DNA of 64,000 bases, from NCBI GenBank assembly GCA_003049465.1, contig PYSS01000028.1, forward strand, positions 193,516-257,515, written 5' to 3'. The notes under the pieces were generated by a model. That model saw only the letters and a list, made by a program, of their open reading frames with translations, was not told the DNA's origin and ran no database searches. Below, piece after piece: positions 33,632 through 45,121 of this stretch (position 1 is its first letter; the number at the start of each line of letters is the position of its first letter). Source of the stretch: Magnaporthiopsis rhizophila. Taxonomy: Eukaryota; Ascomycota; Sordariomycetes; Magnaporthales; Magnaporthaceae. The position numbers and the translations under genes are program-made.

Positions 33632-33954
33632 GTGTGCTGGTCTAGGGCACTGATCGCAGGCGTATGTCTGTGTTGGCGTCGAAGACTTCGACCATCTCTC
33701 TGTCCATAAACTAGCCTAGATGGATATTTGAACAAGGAAACGCTCCCAAACGCAAAAACGCTCCCAAACGCAAAAACGCAAAAACCCCATAAACACCATT
33801 AAAACAATGCACTAACCTGGCGCGTAACGTATGCCATGTAAAAACGTGAAAACAAAAAGATGAAAGAGGGGTATTCAACACGGTGGCGGCATGTTACTTA
33901 TGCAAGAGAAGAGGAAAAAGACGCAATGCTATGCAAAGAGACCAATATTATCAA
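33632..33954. other. Convergent spacer with short tandem duplication
   Basis: Between two convergent 3' ends. At about 33741-33786 an approximately 18-bp unit containing CGCTCCCAAACGCAAA is repeated twice, followed by shorter ACGCAAAA units. Confidence 0.55.
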
Positions 33955-36900
33955 TCACTCCCGGTAATACACCCGAGCCGCAGCAGACTTGTAAGCCGTG
34001 TTCACCTGGTCCAGCTGTCCGTCCAGGCTGGCGTCGGAGTCGATGCCGCCTTTGCGCCTGAGCCCCGACCTGCCAAAGAACTCGTCGGCGTAATAGAAGC
34101 GACGGCCGAGCTCCTTGATCCTCTGCGACCGGGCCTTGCCGTCCAGTGTCGAGACGCCCTCAAGACTGACGACAAAGTACGAGTCGGTCACGTAGTACAT
34201 GAGCCCGCCCACGGAGCGGGGGTCGGCGGGCAGGGAGGGCCAGTCAAGCAGGAAGGAGGCGAGGAGGACGACCATCATGGCGCCCAGCACGGCCAGCGAG
34301 ATGCGGGCGCACACGATGTGCGACGTCAGCGTCTGCGTGGCCTTGTAGGGGATGTTGGACAGCACGACGGGCAGGCCCTCGGCGAGGCACGCCATGAGCG
34401 CGACGAGGAAGGTGTAGGGCTCGCGCTGCTCGACGCCCCGGTACAGGCCGTAGAAGCCGTTGGAGCATCGGGAGATGAGGATGGACCGCTCGGGCGGCTG
34501 CGAGTGCCGCATCATGGCCTTGAACGGCGCCATGCACGTCACGGTCGAGAAGAAGGCGAGCCAGAAGAAGGTGACGACCACGCCCGCCAGCGCGAGCATG
34601 AACCGGACGCCGAACGAGTGCGAGTCCATAAACGTCTTGAACTCAGACTGCCGGTTCAGCGTCAGGTGGTAGTAGAGCACGACCGCGAAGATGCCGCCCA
34701 GGAACAGGGCGAATATGATCCTCCAAATCACCGTCAGGGCGAGGAACCGGGCCGGTGCGGGTTCCGGCACCGCGGCACCACCAAGCCGCATCGAGGCGTA
34801 TCCGTCCCTCTCATGATGATCCGGCCCACCCGGCTGCAGAAGAAGCTGCCCGCTGTCCCGGTCCGGGTCTTGCAGCACCACGAGCCCGTACTCGTCCCGG
34901 AGGTGGGGACCCTCGTAGTGGCCAAACCCGTACCGCCGATCGCGCGTGGTCATGGCGGCCGTCATGGTCCCCTCGTCCCCTTCCAGCACCCGTATCTCGG
35001 GGTTCGCCGCCAGGCTCGCGATGCCGGCCACGCTCCAGGGGTTCGCCGAGAGGCCCGTCCGCGCGCGGTGCAGCATCACGGCCAGCGCGGCTAGGAGGAC
35101 GATGCTGATGGCCAGGACGGCAAGCAGGGCGTACGCGGGCGCGGGCGACACCCCGAGACGCGCCGTGCAGCCCGTCGGGGACGTCGGCCCGCAGCTCCCG
35201 TGCAGCCTTACCCCCAAGGCCTCGGCGGAGAGCGGCACCATCAGCGAAGAGAGCAGCAGGATCGACTGCGAGAGGAACGGGATCGGCTGGCCCATGACGA
35301 TGGGCTTGATCCAGCCCATGAGCCCGACGTACTGCAGTGTCAGGGACTCGGCCCCGCTCGCGCCGTGCGGCGAGCTCAGAGCAAAGAAGGGCTGAAAGAG
35401 CTTGGCCTGGTTGTCGATGATGCGAAGGCCCGCCGCTAGCGCGAGGCAGACCAGCAAAGGCAGGAAAACACCCAAGAAATACTGGGCCTCCCCAATGTTC
35501 TCCTTGACCTCGGTCGCGATGACGACAACAGAATCCGAGGTGGGCTTTGGAGTCGGGGTCGATATCAGAGTCGAGGTGAGCGTGGAGCTCGCGCCGGTGC
35601 TTGTCGAGGTGCTTGGTGATGGTGTAGAGACGATGGTGGTCGAGCGGCCGCTGATGACCGTCGTGATGCTCGTTGGTGGATGCGTGAAGACGGATGTGAC
35701 CAGCGATGCCCCCCGCGTCGTGGCTACCGTGAGTGTGAGGGGCGATGTCCCCGTAGGTGTCGTCGTCACAAGGACGTTCGTGGTCGTGCCTCCGACCGTG
35801 AAGACGGATGTTGACGTAGTCGTCGTCGGCAGACCGTCGGCGCCCGTGGTCACAGCTGTCACCACGGACGTCACTGGTGTCCCTCCAATCACCGAAACGG
35901 CGGTAAAGACGATCGGTTGGAAGGCGGCTGTGATTGCCTGGCTATTGACTCCTTGGCCAGCTGTGATTGCCTGACCATTGGTTCCTTGGCCGGCTGTGAT
36001 TGTCTGGCCATTAATTACCTGGCCGGCCGTGATTGTCTGGCCATTGATTACTTGGCCGACTGCGATCGTCATCACTTGGCCGGCTGCGATCGTCTGGCCG
36101 TTGACCACTTGGCCGGCTGTGATGGCCTGACCGTCGACTGCTTGGCCGGCTGTGAGCGGAGACATCTGTGGCCCTGCCGTGGGGTTCACCACAATCACAG
36201 CGGCAGCGTGGGAGTCTGATCCTCCCACCGTCATCACGACGGTTTCGGCGAGTGGTGTATATGGTAAGACGACAGTGGCCGGGCTGTCTACTACTTTGGT
36301 TTCAGGTTCCTTGGAAACAACGACAACACGGGTTTCCCCGTCGACCACCTTCTCGATTAGCTGGGTCGTCGGGCCTTGCATGGGTATCTGCTCCGGAGGC
36401 GAATCGATGGTAAAGACACTCGTGATAGTCACAGGCCCGAGCTAGCAGTCGGATGAGCACGCATGTCAGCGACGAGGAGATTCCGGATCCATGGGGCGCT
36501 TTAGAGACATACAGTCAGGTATGTGACGGGAGGTTGAGTCACAATAACCGTCCCGGCCGGTGTGGATGATGGGTATGGCTCCCCTGTGGGTGAGACGTTC
36601 CCACCGCCGCCACCACCGCCGCCGCCGTTATTGCCACCATCATTGCCGCCGCCGGGGCTGGTGACTATAATGGTAGACTCTCTCGTGATGGTGGTCCCAG
36701 GCCTCGGCATCGTCACGTTACCCGTGACGTGATAGGATTTTGGCAAAGTCTCGGTTGTGCTAGAAGAATGAATGTGAAGCCATGTTAGGACCAGACTGGA
36801 TTGCGGGGAGGTTCCGGCCGGTCAAGGGGGCATTTTTACCGAGAGACGGTGGTATAAACTGTGGGCATGGCTTGAGAGGAGCTCCTAGTCTCAGTCGGCC

Positions 36901-37456
36901 TGCCGACGGAGGGCCTCGCTGGGCCCGCGGCCATTCTTGTGCTTGTCACCGTCGTCGCGGACCTAGTAACAGTCGTTGGCGCAAGCGAGACAATGACCGA
37001 GGTGACCACAATCTTGGAAGCCCCGGCGGAGGTCGCGGCGGAGGCCCTAGCGGAGGTCGCGGCGGAGGCCCTAGCGGAGGTCGCGGCGGAGGCTCCGGCG
37101 GAGGCCGCGGCAGAGGTCCCGGCGGCTCGTTTCGAAAGGGCGGCACCGGTCGGAGCCGCTTCGGCGGGGGATGTCGACGAGCGTGACGACCTCACAGTGC
37201 TGCTGTGCATCCGGCCAGGGATGTCGCGGGTCGAGCTGTCCGAGTCGGGCATTGACACTATGGCGTACACCGAAAGGGCCATGGCAATGCAGAGGACAAA
37301 TATCTGGACGAGGATATACGGCAGACGCAGGGCGAGGGGCTTGTATGAGCGCGCTGGCCGTGTAGCGCGGCCCTTTTCCAATATATCATCCTCATCTCGG
37401 ACTGCTTGGGCGTTATACGCGTATGCGCTCATCGAAGGCGCCACGACCTGCCTCAT
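33955..37456 (-). CDS. DUF3433-type multi-span membrane protein
   Basis: Structure complement(join(33955..36441,36513..36759,36840..37456)), 1116 aa. An N-terminal cytosolic segment and TM1 (ALRLPYILVQIFVLCIAMAL) precede a long extracellular-type region rich in Ser/Thr/Ala/Gly: an Ala/Ser 8-residue repeat, a Gly run, degenerate 11-residue NGQTITAGQVI units and Thr/Val-rich stretches. At least seven further TM spans follow (YFLGVFLPLLVCLALAAGL to SLAVLGAMMVVLLASFLL), with the DUF3433-like pattern around FMDSHSFGVRFMLAL and PFKAMMR. Intron 1 is 80 nt, intron 2 is 71 nt, both GT-AG. Start ATG 37456 is the first Met in frame; the frame is open further up without ATG. A wall-spanning surface or sensor-like architecture is inferred, not shown. 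Confidence 0.82.
35935..36165 (-). repeat. Degenerate 33-bp coding repeats (NGQTITAGQVI)
   Basis: About seven units of roughly 33 bp inside the DUF3433 gene, one truncated, encoding variants of AGQVVNGQTIA. Divergent between copies, hence older than the 21-bp array at 26.8 kb. Confidence 0.8.
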
Positions 37457-39057
37457 ATCGACGACGGGCCCGGCTGACCGCGGGGTCGAGCCCTGTCCCA
37501 GGGTGGCCAACTCGAGAGAACAGCGAGGACAAGTTGTTCGGGAGGATAGGGGCTCAAGGCAGCACGGACAGGCTCCTTGGAGGCTCCCAATTCAACTTTG
37601 GCGTAGCGGCAGTACGAAAAGCCATGGACAGACAGACCAGCCTAGGGACTGCCAACAACGGCAGGGACAAGTGGGTATCCGGAAGGGCAAGCATCCACGG
37701 CTGGCAAGGAAAGGTAATAGGTAGGCGATAGGCAGTGGGATGACAGCAGGGCCCGGGATGGGTAGGTTATCAGGGGCCGAGGGACATTTGCAGCATCAGA
37801 GGGAAGAGAATGCCGGGCCCTAAAGTCCCGGGGAGCGGGCTGTGCAGCCAGCCACCGCAAAGGGTGGCAGGCATTCTGGGTAGGGGACAAATCCAGCCAG
37901 TCTCGTTGGCGAAGCTAGCGTGCACGCAATGATCGGGACGAGCCCGTCGACGCGGCATCCCGGCTTTGACGATTCTTGTGGTGGGGGCTGGGCCTTGGCG
38001 AGCGCTAGCTGCCTCCAAGGTCACACAAGGTGGCATGTCAGGTTCCATGGAGCCTTACCACGCTGAGCTGACGGAGGATGGGAGGACCTGCATTCACGAA
38101 CTGGCTGTGCCTCAATGCCAAGTTTTGGTGAGGAACCACACCCTCAACCAATCCTGGCTCGCGGACGCAGGCACAACGTCTCGACTTTTTTTTTTTCGTT
38201 CTTTTCTCTAGGCCGTTTTGCCGCCTTCTGGGCCTTTTCTGACGGTCGGCGGAGATGGTGGCTGCCTCCTTGGAATAGTTCATGGGGCAGTCGCGCAGAC
38301 GGTTGGCTGGACCAGTTCGACCCAACGGGTGGGTCCCGAGTCATGCCGCTGTTCGGACGCTGTAAGGCTGAAAACAGGTGTCGTTTGATTCGTCGTTAAG
38401 CGGCACAGCCCACCAGAAAAGCCGTGATTTGCTGGTAGACAAATGACCCCTTGGCTGGTATTCTCTCCATTGGCGAAGCATGCGCCAGCCACCGAAGGAC
38501 AAGTGCCGTTAACGCAGGTGCAAGTAATCGCGTTTCAAAAACTTTGTGGTCGAGAGGTATGGCGGGTATTTCAGCGTCCAAGACTTTGTCGTTGGCGCAG
38601 AGTTGCATTGCCGAGCGTCGCTGCGCCGTCCCGGGTTACTTCCATCTCAAAGATTAAGCATTACCCGCAGGCGCGCATCGGGGGCAAGGATTAGCGACGT
38701 GAGATGCAAGCACGGGCAGGTTGCGAAGCCCACCCAGACTGAGATCAGAGCTGTTCGCGAAAAAATACGGGGAAATATGGCACGGATTTGGGGGCTGCGC
38801 AATCAAACTAGAGCACCTAGCCGAGTCACATGCAGTCATGCTACTTGCGTACACTGCCCACCGATGCCTGGGATCGAATCTGGTCAGACGCCAATGTCAC
38901 CTAAGAATCTCAAAACCTCGCTGATCCCTTTAACGTAACACCAATGCTTAGCCGGATTCATACTTTGTTCTGCAGCACGCACATATAGGAAAGGTGAGTG
39001 ACACATACTGGTCAACCGTCTCCTCGGTATCAAACGCCGATTTGTTCCTCCTTTTAA
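37457..39057. other. 1.6-kb intergenic region, no gene recognised
   Basis: Upstream of the DUF3433 gene and downstream of the SDR gene. A T-run at 38187-38197 is the only notable simple sequence. ORFs of 60-130 codons are overlapping and without motifs. Confidence 0.35.
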
Positions 39058-40097
39058 TCACCAAGCGCAGTGACCACCGTCGATCCGCAGGTCCGCGCCC
39101 GTCATGAAGCTGGAGGCCGAGCTGATGAGAAACACTGCCGCGCCACGGTACTCCTCTGGCTTGCTCAGACGGCCGAGCATGTTGCCGTCAGCCCAGTCCT
39201 GTCTCCTTTCCGGATACTTCTCGAAGAGCGCCTCCGTCATGGCGGTGACGATGTAGCCCGGCGAGATGGTGTTGACCCGGATGCCCTCGCGGCCCCACTC
39301 CGAGGCCAGGTTCCGGCCGAGCTGGAGCACCGCCGCCTTGGAGGCGTTATATGCCCTATCTTCCATAGCTTTGCTATCAGCGTCACGGGAAACGGTGAGG
39401 GGAGTGGGGAAGAAAGAAGAAGAAGGATAATAGATAAAAACACAAGAAACGATGGGCGGGTGACTTGCGGGCAGATCAAGCCTCTGTTGGCTACCGTCCC
39501 GCTCATGGAACCGATGAGAACAATGCTGCCTCCCTGCTTCAGGCGCACCATCTGCCGAGCAACGGCCTGGGCAGTCATGAAGACGCCCGTGACGTTGACG
39601 CTCAGCATCTTCTCTACATCCTCGGGTGTGTACTCGAGCGCTGGAGTTTCCTGCTGGATCCCGGCGGCTGCGATGAGCCCGTCCAGCCGGCCGTGCCGGT
39701 CCGCAATCTGCTGGAAGGTCTCGTTGAGGTTATGCACGTCGCGCACGTCGATGCGGTGGTACGTCAGGCTGGAGCCCAGCTCCGACTTGGCGCGGTCGGC
39801 GACGCGGCCGAAGTCGGGCGACGGGTCCGGCAGTCGGTCCACAGCGTGCACCTCCTTCGCCCCCGCGTCGAGGAGCGCCTCGGCCTGCACGAGACCGAGG
39901 CCGCGGCCGGCGCCTGACACGATCACAACCTTCCCGTCAAGCCTGAACTCGGGGAGACCGTGCTGCATGGCGGCAGAGCTGACCAGGCGCAAGGCGGCCT
40001 TTGCAGGCAGAACCTGATGGGCCCATTTCGAAGGCCTCATGGGGCTCACGGCCGGCAGTCCAGGAAGTCGACGTACGAACCGACCGACTGAAAACAT
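39058..40097 (-). CDS. Short-chain dehydrogenase/reductase (classical SDR)
   Basis: Structure complement(join(39058..39355,39469..40097)), 308 aa. The N-terminus MFSVGRFVRRLPGLPAVSPM is basic and could target mitochondria. The cofactor motif is SGAGRGLG (61-68), with Asp after VHAV favouring recognition of an adenine ribose. Active-site Ser lies in IGSMSG and the catalytic pair is Y212-X3-K216 in AYNASK. NVTG and the late SPGYIVTAMTE are also present. The single intron is GC-AG: exon 1 ends GLIC-CC, donor GCAAGT, acceptor GATAG, giving LICP-AYNASKAAVLQLGRNLA with no shift; no GT donor keeps the frame. Closest in feel to fungal sorbose or arabinitol reductases; substrate unknown. Confidence 0.9.
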
Positions 40098-41017
40098 GAT
40101 GACGTGGGAATACGAGATATGAGGGTATGGGTAGGTGTGGCGAGATGTGCAATCAAGGTGGCTCGCCCGTGTATGTCAAGGAACCTTATGGGCTTGATGG
40201 CTGCTGATCTGATTCTGATGGTAACCGGGCTACCTAGCAACGGGGGGAGGGAACCTGGCGGAGGGAAGGTGCCATGGGACGAGGAAGGTGCCGCCCTGCC
40301 CGAGTCCCTATCTAGGCACCTGCTTTTGAAGCTCGCGGGGTTCTTGCCGAGGGGTTCCAGCCTGCCATCCCCTCATCTCGGCTCCAGACCGGTATGGAGC
40401 CCGTGGCCATATCGAGCATCATCGGGCAATCATCAGTTCCTCCTCTGCGGGAGCCTTCCCCAAGCCGTGCACTTCCACCCACACACCATTGTGTAATCGG
40501 GTATGGGGACAATATAGAGGAGGCGTCGCGCATTCCGCCATCGTCCAACCAGATCGTCCGAACATGCATGCACGCTTCGGACTACCTATCCGGGCATCCC
40601 GCTCTCTTGGCCGCCACAGTCTCAAGCTTTTGAGCCTCTTTCCCCTCACTTGCGCCCGCATCGGGGCTCCACCAATGCTTGGCCCCCGAGCCTATCGAAA
40701 TGCGAGCGGCAAGCCTCTCTGGGGTGCACAGCCGAGATTGACGGGCCGGCGCTCGAGGAGACGACGGAACAAAAAGATGGTGATTTAATTAAATGGATGT
40801 GTCGAGGGTCTATATAGGGCCCACTGATCCCTCAAGATATTGAGGCTATTTGACGATCGCCCTCGGTGCTGCAACCCGCCCTCGATTACCTAAAGTGGGC
40901 CGCCCCGCCGTCGCCAAACGGCAGGAGCTCGATCACTCACCTCGACAGCCGACAGCCGCCCGTATCTAGCTCTGCTACCCAAGCGTTGGGCCATCCCTTC
41001 AGGTGCTAGGTACCTTG
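40098..41017. promoter_or_regulatory. Upstream region of the SDR gene
   Basis: About 0.9 kb without a recognisable gene; short ORFs only. Confidence 0.35.
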
Positions 41018-41289
41018 GCTCCCCCACGACAAAAAAAACGAGCCCGCAAAAAAAGGGGACACCAGGTCAACATCCTTTTCACTTGGTAAATTCCCAGCAA
41101 CACAAAGGCAAAAAAAAGGTAGGAGACTTGACCAAATTATCCTGTTACTTGTAAGTAGTGTATACTCGTTTTCCTACATGTAAAAAGGGTGTTTTTAACC
41201 CTTTTTTTTTTCTTTTAGTTGTTGCGTTTTGGTAATGTGTCCGACTGGGGGACATAAATTGCGGGCTCGTTTTTTTTGTCGTGGGGGAG
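41018..41289. mobile_element. MITE-like element with perfect 32-bp terminal inverted repeats
   Basis: Positions 41018-41049 and 41258-41289 are exact reverse complements (start GCTCCCCCACGAC, eight A, CGAGCCCGCAA). The 272-bp unit has a 208-bp AT-rich centre with no ORF and an inner hairpin (AAAAGGGT/ACCCTTTT near 41191-41213). Size, perfect TIRs and lack of coding sequence fit a non-autonomous DNA transposon. No clear target-site duplication is seen at these borders (flanks TTG and TTA), so the true ends may differ. A large hairpin of another origin is the alternative. Confidence 0.65.
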
Positions 41290-43515
41290 CTTAGCTATCA
41301 ATCCGCACCCAAGTGGTATCCACAAAGGTTTTGGGAACAGCAAAGGTACGTCACCAGTCTGATCCCCCAATCGCAATTTCGAGAATCTTCAGGCTGCAAC
41401 AAACACGCTGTACCTTGGCCTGTAAAAGCTTCTTACGGCGGTAGGTCACTCTAGGGCATAGAAACTGAGGCAGGCTTGTTGCGTCAAACAAAGTCGACAG
41501 AACCGGTTTACGGAAGCAACGAAAGCTACGGTAGATATTTTGGAATTAAGTACCTGGTACCACCACATATCTCATATCTGCCTTGTTAGCGTTCGTTTCA
41601 TAGGCCGCAAGCATTCGTCAGTTCTCTAGGGCCAGGGCCAGGGCCTGACCCAACTGTGCGGTGCGGTGTGCAATTGTGTTCTCGCCGCACGGCCCACCCC
41701 TCCGAGCCGCGCCGACCTAAGGGGGGATCCAGGCAATCAATTTGGAGCAGGTGCGCGTGGCTACCTTTACCGCTGTGCTGGCGACATCAACTAGCTCACA
41801 AAATAACCCATCGTACGATGACAGCCCCAACTCGCCACCGCAAAAGAAAAAGCCGTCATCAAAAATCGACGCATACAAAAGCCACGACTTCCCACATCTT
41901 TGGACACCTGACCTGACGGGGTGGGCTGCCGGGTCGCGGCTCCTTCGGCGTGCTCCGTTGTTATATTTTATTTATTTTTTCGATTTTACTTATCTTTGTG
42001 GGCATTTACTTTCCTCATCTTTCTCCCGTCTTGGCTTAGGGCAGACATTCTTCCATGGGGAGCGTGGGGTAGACGGCAATCCGCACGCGACCTCGTCCCA
42101 TATCCATCTCCAGTAGCGTCGGTCGTCCTGCCAGGCCCTCTTGGTCGCCCGCCTTTGGGTTCCCAAAAATGGAACTGCGTTTTTCGCCAAGACACAAATC
42201 CCTGGGCTGGGGTCTCGTTGCCGTGTGCCGTGCCCCCCTGCCAGGGCACTAGTCACCGGTATTTCCCATCCGCCGGGCTTCGGGGACTTTCACAGACAGC
42301 CAGGCCCAAGAGTCAATAAACTGTACTGCATGGCCGGTTAATGCTGGGTTGGTGTGAGATTGGAGGAGGGGTCCCATCTCGCCAAATGCCGGCAGTTCCT
42401 CCTCAACGAAACTTGTCCCTGGCAAACTCAACGTCTGATCCACGGCAACAATGCTCAAGTCGCACGCCTTCACAGAACCTCTGCGGGGCTCCAGGCCCAC
42501 CGATGGCCATGTGCGGCGGTTGTTGAACGGGGCCCTGCCACTAGACCCCTGCTGCACGACCTAGAGCCACAGCCGGGCTAATATCCAAAGTCAACCCTTC
42601 TGGTCTTCCTTGTTTTTACTTTTTTTTTTTTTTTTTGCCCTCTATTCGTCCCGTGCCGGAAGTCTGGCATCTGGTGCTTGTCACACGTAAAGTGCACCTC
42701 TTGCACAGGCTGCCATCCGATATGATTTTTTGCCCAGACGGGAGCCCGTTTTCGCCCCAGCCCTGACCGCCCCAACCACGGCTAGCCCGGCTGGTCGTGG
42801 CCCCTGAGCCGACTACGGAGACGACCGCCTTTTAGGCAGCGGAGCGGAACTTTATCCTCGTACGATTTGCCAAGCGTCGGTGCCACTTTTTACTTCCTCT
42901 CATCTTCCTTCTTTTTCTCTTTTTTTTTTTTCTTTCTCCGAAGATGTTAGGGACGTACAGATTCGCGACTGGACCAGATGATGCGGCGGTTCAGGGTCTG
43001 ACTGGTCGAATGTTTCCTGCATACCGTTGAGCCGTCAGGGTGATGAGATGACTTCCGCAGCGGCCGAGCTAACAGGCAAGCCCGCAGAATGGATCCTTCT
43101 ATATCTGAGTAATTCGTACTTATCAGCCCTCCCTTCACCACCTATCCCTTGGCTACGGAGCACGTACGACGTAGGTGACCAGTTGGGCTGCCCCGGCCCA
43201 CGTAGAAATTTGGGGAAGGCGACGGTGAAGGAAGGACACAGGTATATATGCCAGTCACCTCGCAAGCAGCACCCGGCACCGCTCTGCGCCTTATCTAGTC
43301 CACACTTCCATATACATGACCTTTGCACCAGCTCTCCAGGCAGGATCCCCTATTAAGTACTATAATCTTTCACCACAACCCCACATAAAAGTGTGTACAA
43401 ATCGCTCGCTTCTTTTTTATACTTTTATACCTTGGCATTACCAATCTGAGCGTCCTCCGCCTGGGTGCTTTCCCCATCCCGGTTGCCGGACCCTCACACG
43501 GGGCAGCAGCTCGAC
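41290..43515. other. 2.2-kb intergenic region before the flavohemoglobin
   Basis: No gene recognised; ORFs overlap without motifs. T-runs at 42620-42636 and 42920-42931. A TATATA element at about 43241-43247 lies some 270 bp before the flavohemoglobin ATG, and the last 120 bp are AT-rich then pyrimidine-rich, as in a promoter. Confidence 0.4.
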
Positions 43516-45121
43516 ATGGCCCTCACCTACCAGCAGATGAAGCTCGTCAAGAGCACGGTTCCGGTGCTCAAGGAGTCGGGAGAGCTCATCGCCACCACAT
43601 TCTACAGAGACATGTTAGCAGAGAACCCAAGGCTGCGAGAGGTCTTCAACGGGGTCAACCTGAAGAGCGGAAGGCAGCCACGCGCCCTGACGCAGGTGAT
43701 GCTCTGCTTTGCCAACAATGTTAGCCATACGAGCGAGCTTATTCCCACACTGGAAAAGGTTCGTAAAAAAAAAAAAAAAAAAAAAAAAAAGCAGAGGAAG
43801 AGAAACAAACGACTGGTTTGCCTCGTGGGCTCGTCGACGGAAGAGCACTACTGACTGACTCGGACCCCAGGTATGCAATAAACACTGCTCTCTTGGCATC
43901 CAGCAGTCAGATTACAGGTGCGTAGGTACGAGAAACTGGCGGTGTCGAGTTGAGCCATGTTTGCAAATCATATGTGCATTTGTTCTGCACACCTCGACAT
44001 TCGGCCCGCGTGCGGCCAGCCCATGATTAACACTGACTTGACTTGACTCCCCTTGCAGCATTGTTGGCCGTTACTTGATCCTGGCCTTTGCGCAGGTGCT
44101 CGGGCCCGCATGGACACCCGAAGTCGAGCTGGCCTGGACCAAGGCCTACTGGGTGCTAGCCAAGATGATGATGGCCAGGGAATCGCAACTGTATGGAGAA
44201 TTTGGAGACTGGACTGGGTGGCGCAAGTTCAAGATCACCCGCAAGGAGCCGCAGTCCAAGGCGCCCGATGCCATGGTTTCCTTCTACCTCAAGCCTGTCG
44301 ACGGGAAGCGGCTGCCGGACTTCTTCCCGGGGCAGTACATATCGATACAGGTCAGGGTGCCCATCAGCGGCCTCCTGCAGTCGCGCCAGTACTCGCTGAG
44401 CGAGGCGCCCCGCAAGGACGGCGACTATTACCGCATCACCGTCAAGAGGGAGGAGGGCGGCCGCTACGTCGGCGGTAGCAGCAGCAACAGCAGGACCGGG
44501 ACTGCGGCGTCCTCGATAAGATCCAGCTCGACCACGTCGACGTCGTCTACGAGGCCATCGTCATCGGTGGGGCCGGGCCCGTCGTACACGTGCCCAGGCG
44601 TCGTCTCCAACCTGCTGATTGACGAGATGGGCGAGGGCGACGTGGTCGACGTGTCACACCCGTCGGGCGAGTTCTTCCTCGACACAAACAACGACAGTAG
44701 CGTGCCGCTGGTGCTGATCTCGGCCGGGGCGGGCGTGACGCCCATGATATCGATCCTCAACTCTGTGATGGGGTCTCAGCCGAACCGCGACATCTCGTGG
44801 ATCCAGGGGGTGCGGCAGACGGTCCCGTTCGAAGACCACATCCGCCAGCTCAAGAGGAGCCACCCAAGGATGCGGACAAACGTCTTCAAGACGGAGCTGG
44901 CCGACGGCGACCTCACGGGGGCCACGCTCCACGGCAGGATGGACCTCGCCAAGGTCAGCCGGACCGACCTGTTCCTCGACCACGGCGCGGCCGATTTCCG
45001 GTGCTGCGGACCCGAAGCTTTCATGATCGCCGTGGCTCAGTACCTGCGAGACGAGAAGGTCGAGCCGAGCCGGATCAAGTTTGAGCTGTTCGGCACGGGC
45101 ATCATGGCGAGTATAGCCTGA
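43516..45121 (+). CDS. Flavohemoglobin (nitric oxide dioxygenase)
   Basis: Structure join(43516..43758,43871..43917,44059..45121), 450 aa. The globin domain has Tyr B10 (Y30), Phe CD1 (F44), Gln E7 (Q54) and proximal His (H86 in NKHCSLGI). The reductase follows: FAD motif RQYSLSEAP, NADPH-binding AGAGVTPMISIL and CGPEAFM, ending FELFGTGIMASIA. Such enzymes oxidise NO to nitrate with O2 and NAD(P)H and protect against nitrosative stress. Intron 1 (112 nt) holds a run of 26 A and a GTTCGT donor; exon 2 is only 47 nt; intron 2 is 141 nt. A Ser/Thr/Gly-rich insert of about 40 residues (234 to about 274) breaks the FAD domain before PGVVSNLL; family members have a short loop there. No mitochondrial presequence is evident. 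Confidence 0.94.
43765..43790 (+). repeat. A26 homopolymer in flavohemoglobin intron 1
   Basis: 26 consecutive A begin six bases after the splice donor. Length is likely unstable and error-prone in sequencing; it lies inside the intron, so the protein is unaffected. Confidence 0.95.

Noticed and set aside
33883..35094. 403-codon plus-strand ORF opposite the DUF3433 gene
   Set aside because: It is a GC-rich shadow of the antisense coding frame, without motifs.
41191..41213. Small hairpin AAAAGGGT/ACCCTTTT as a terminator
   Set aside because: It lies inside the inverted-repeat element, far from any gene end, and hairpin-T tracts are not fungal Pol II terminators.
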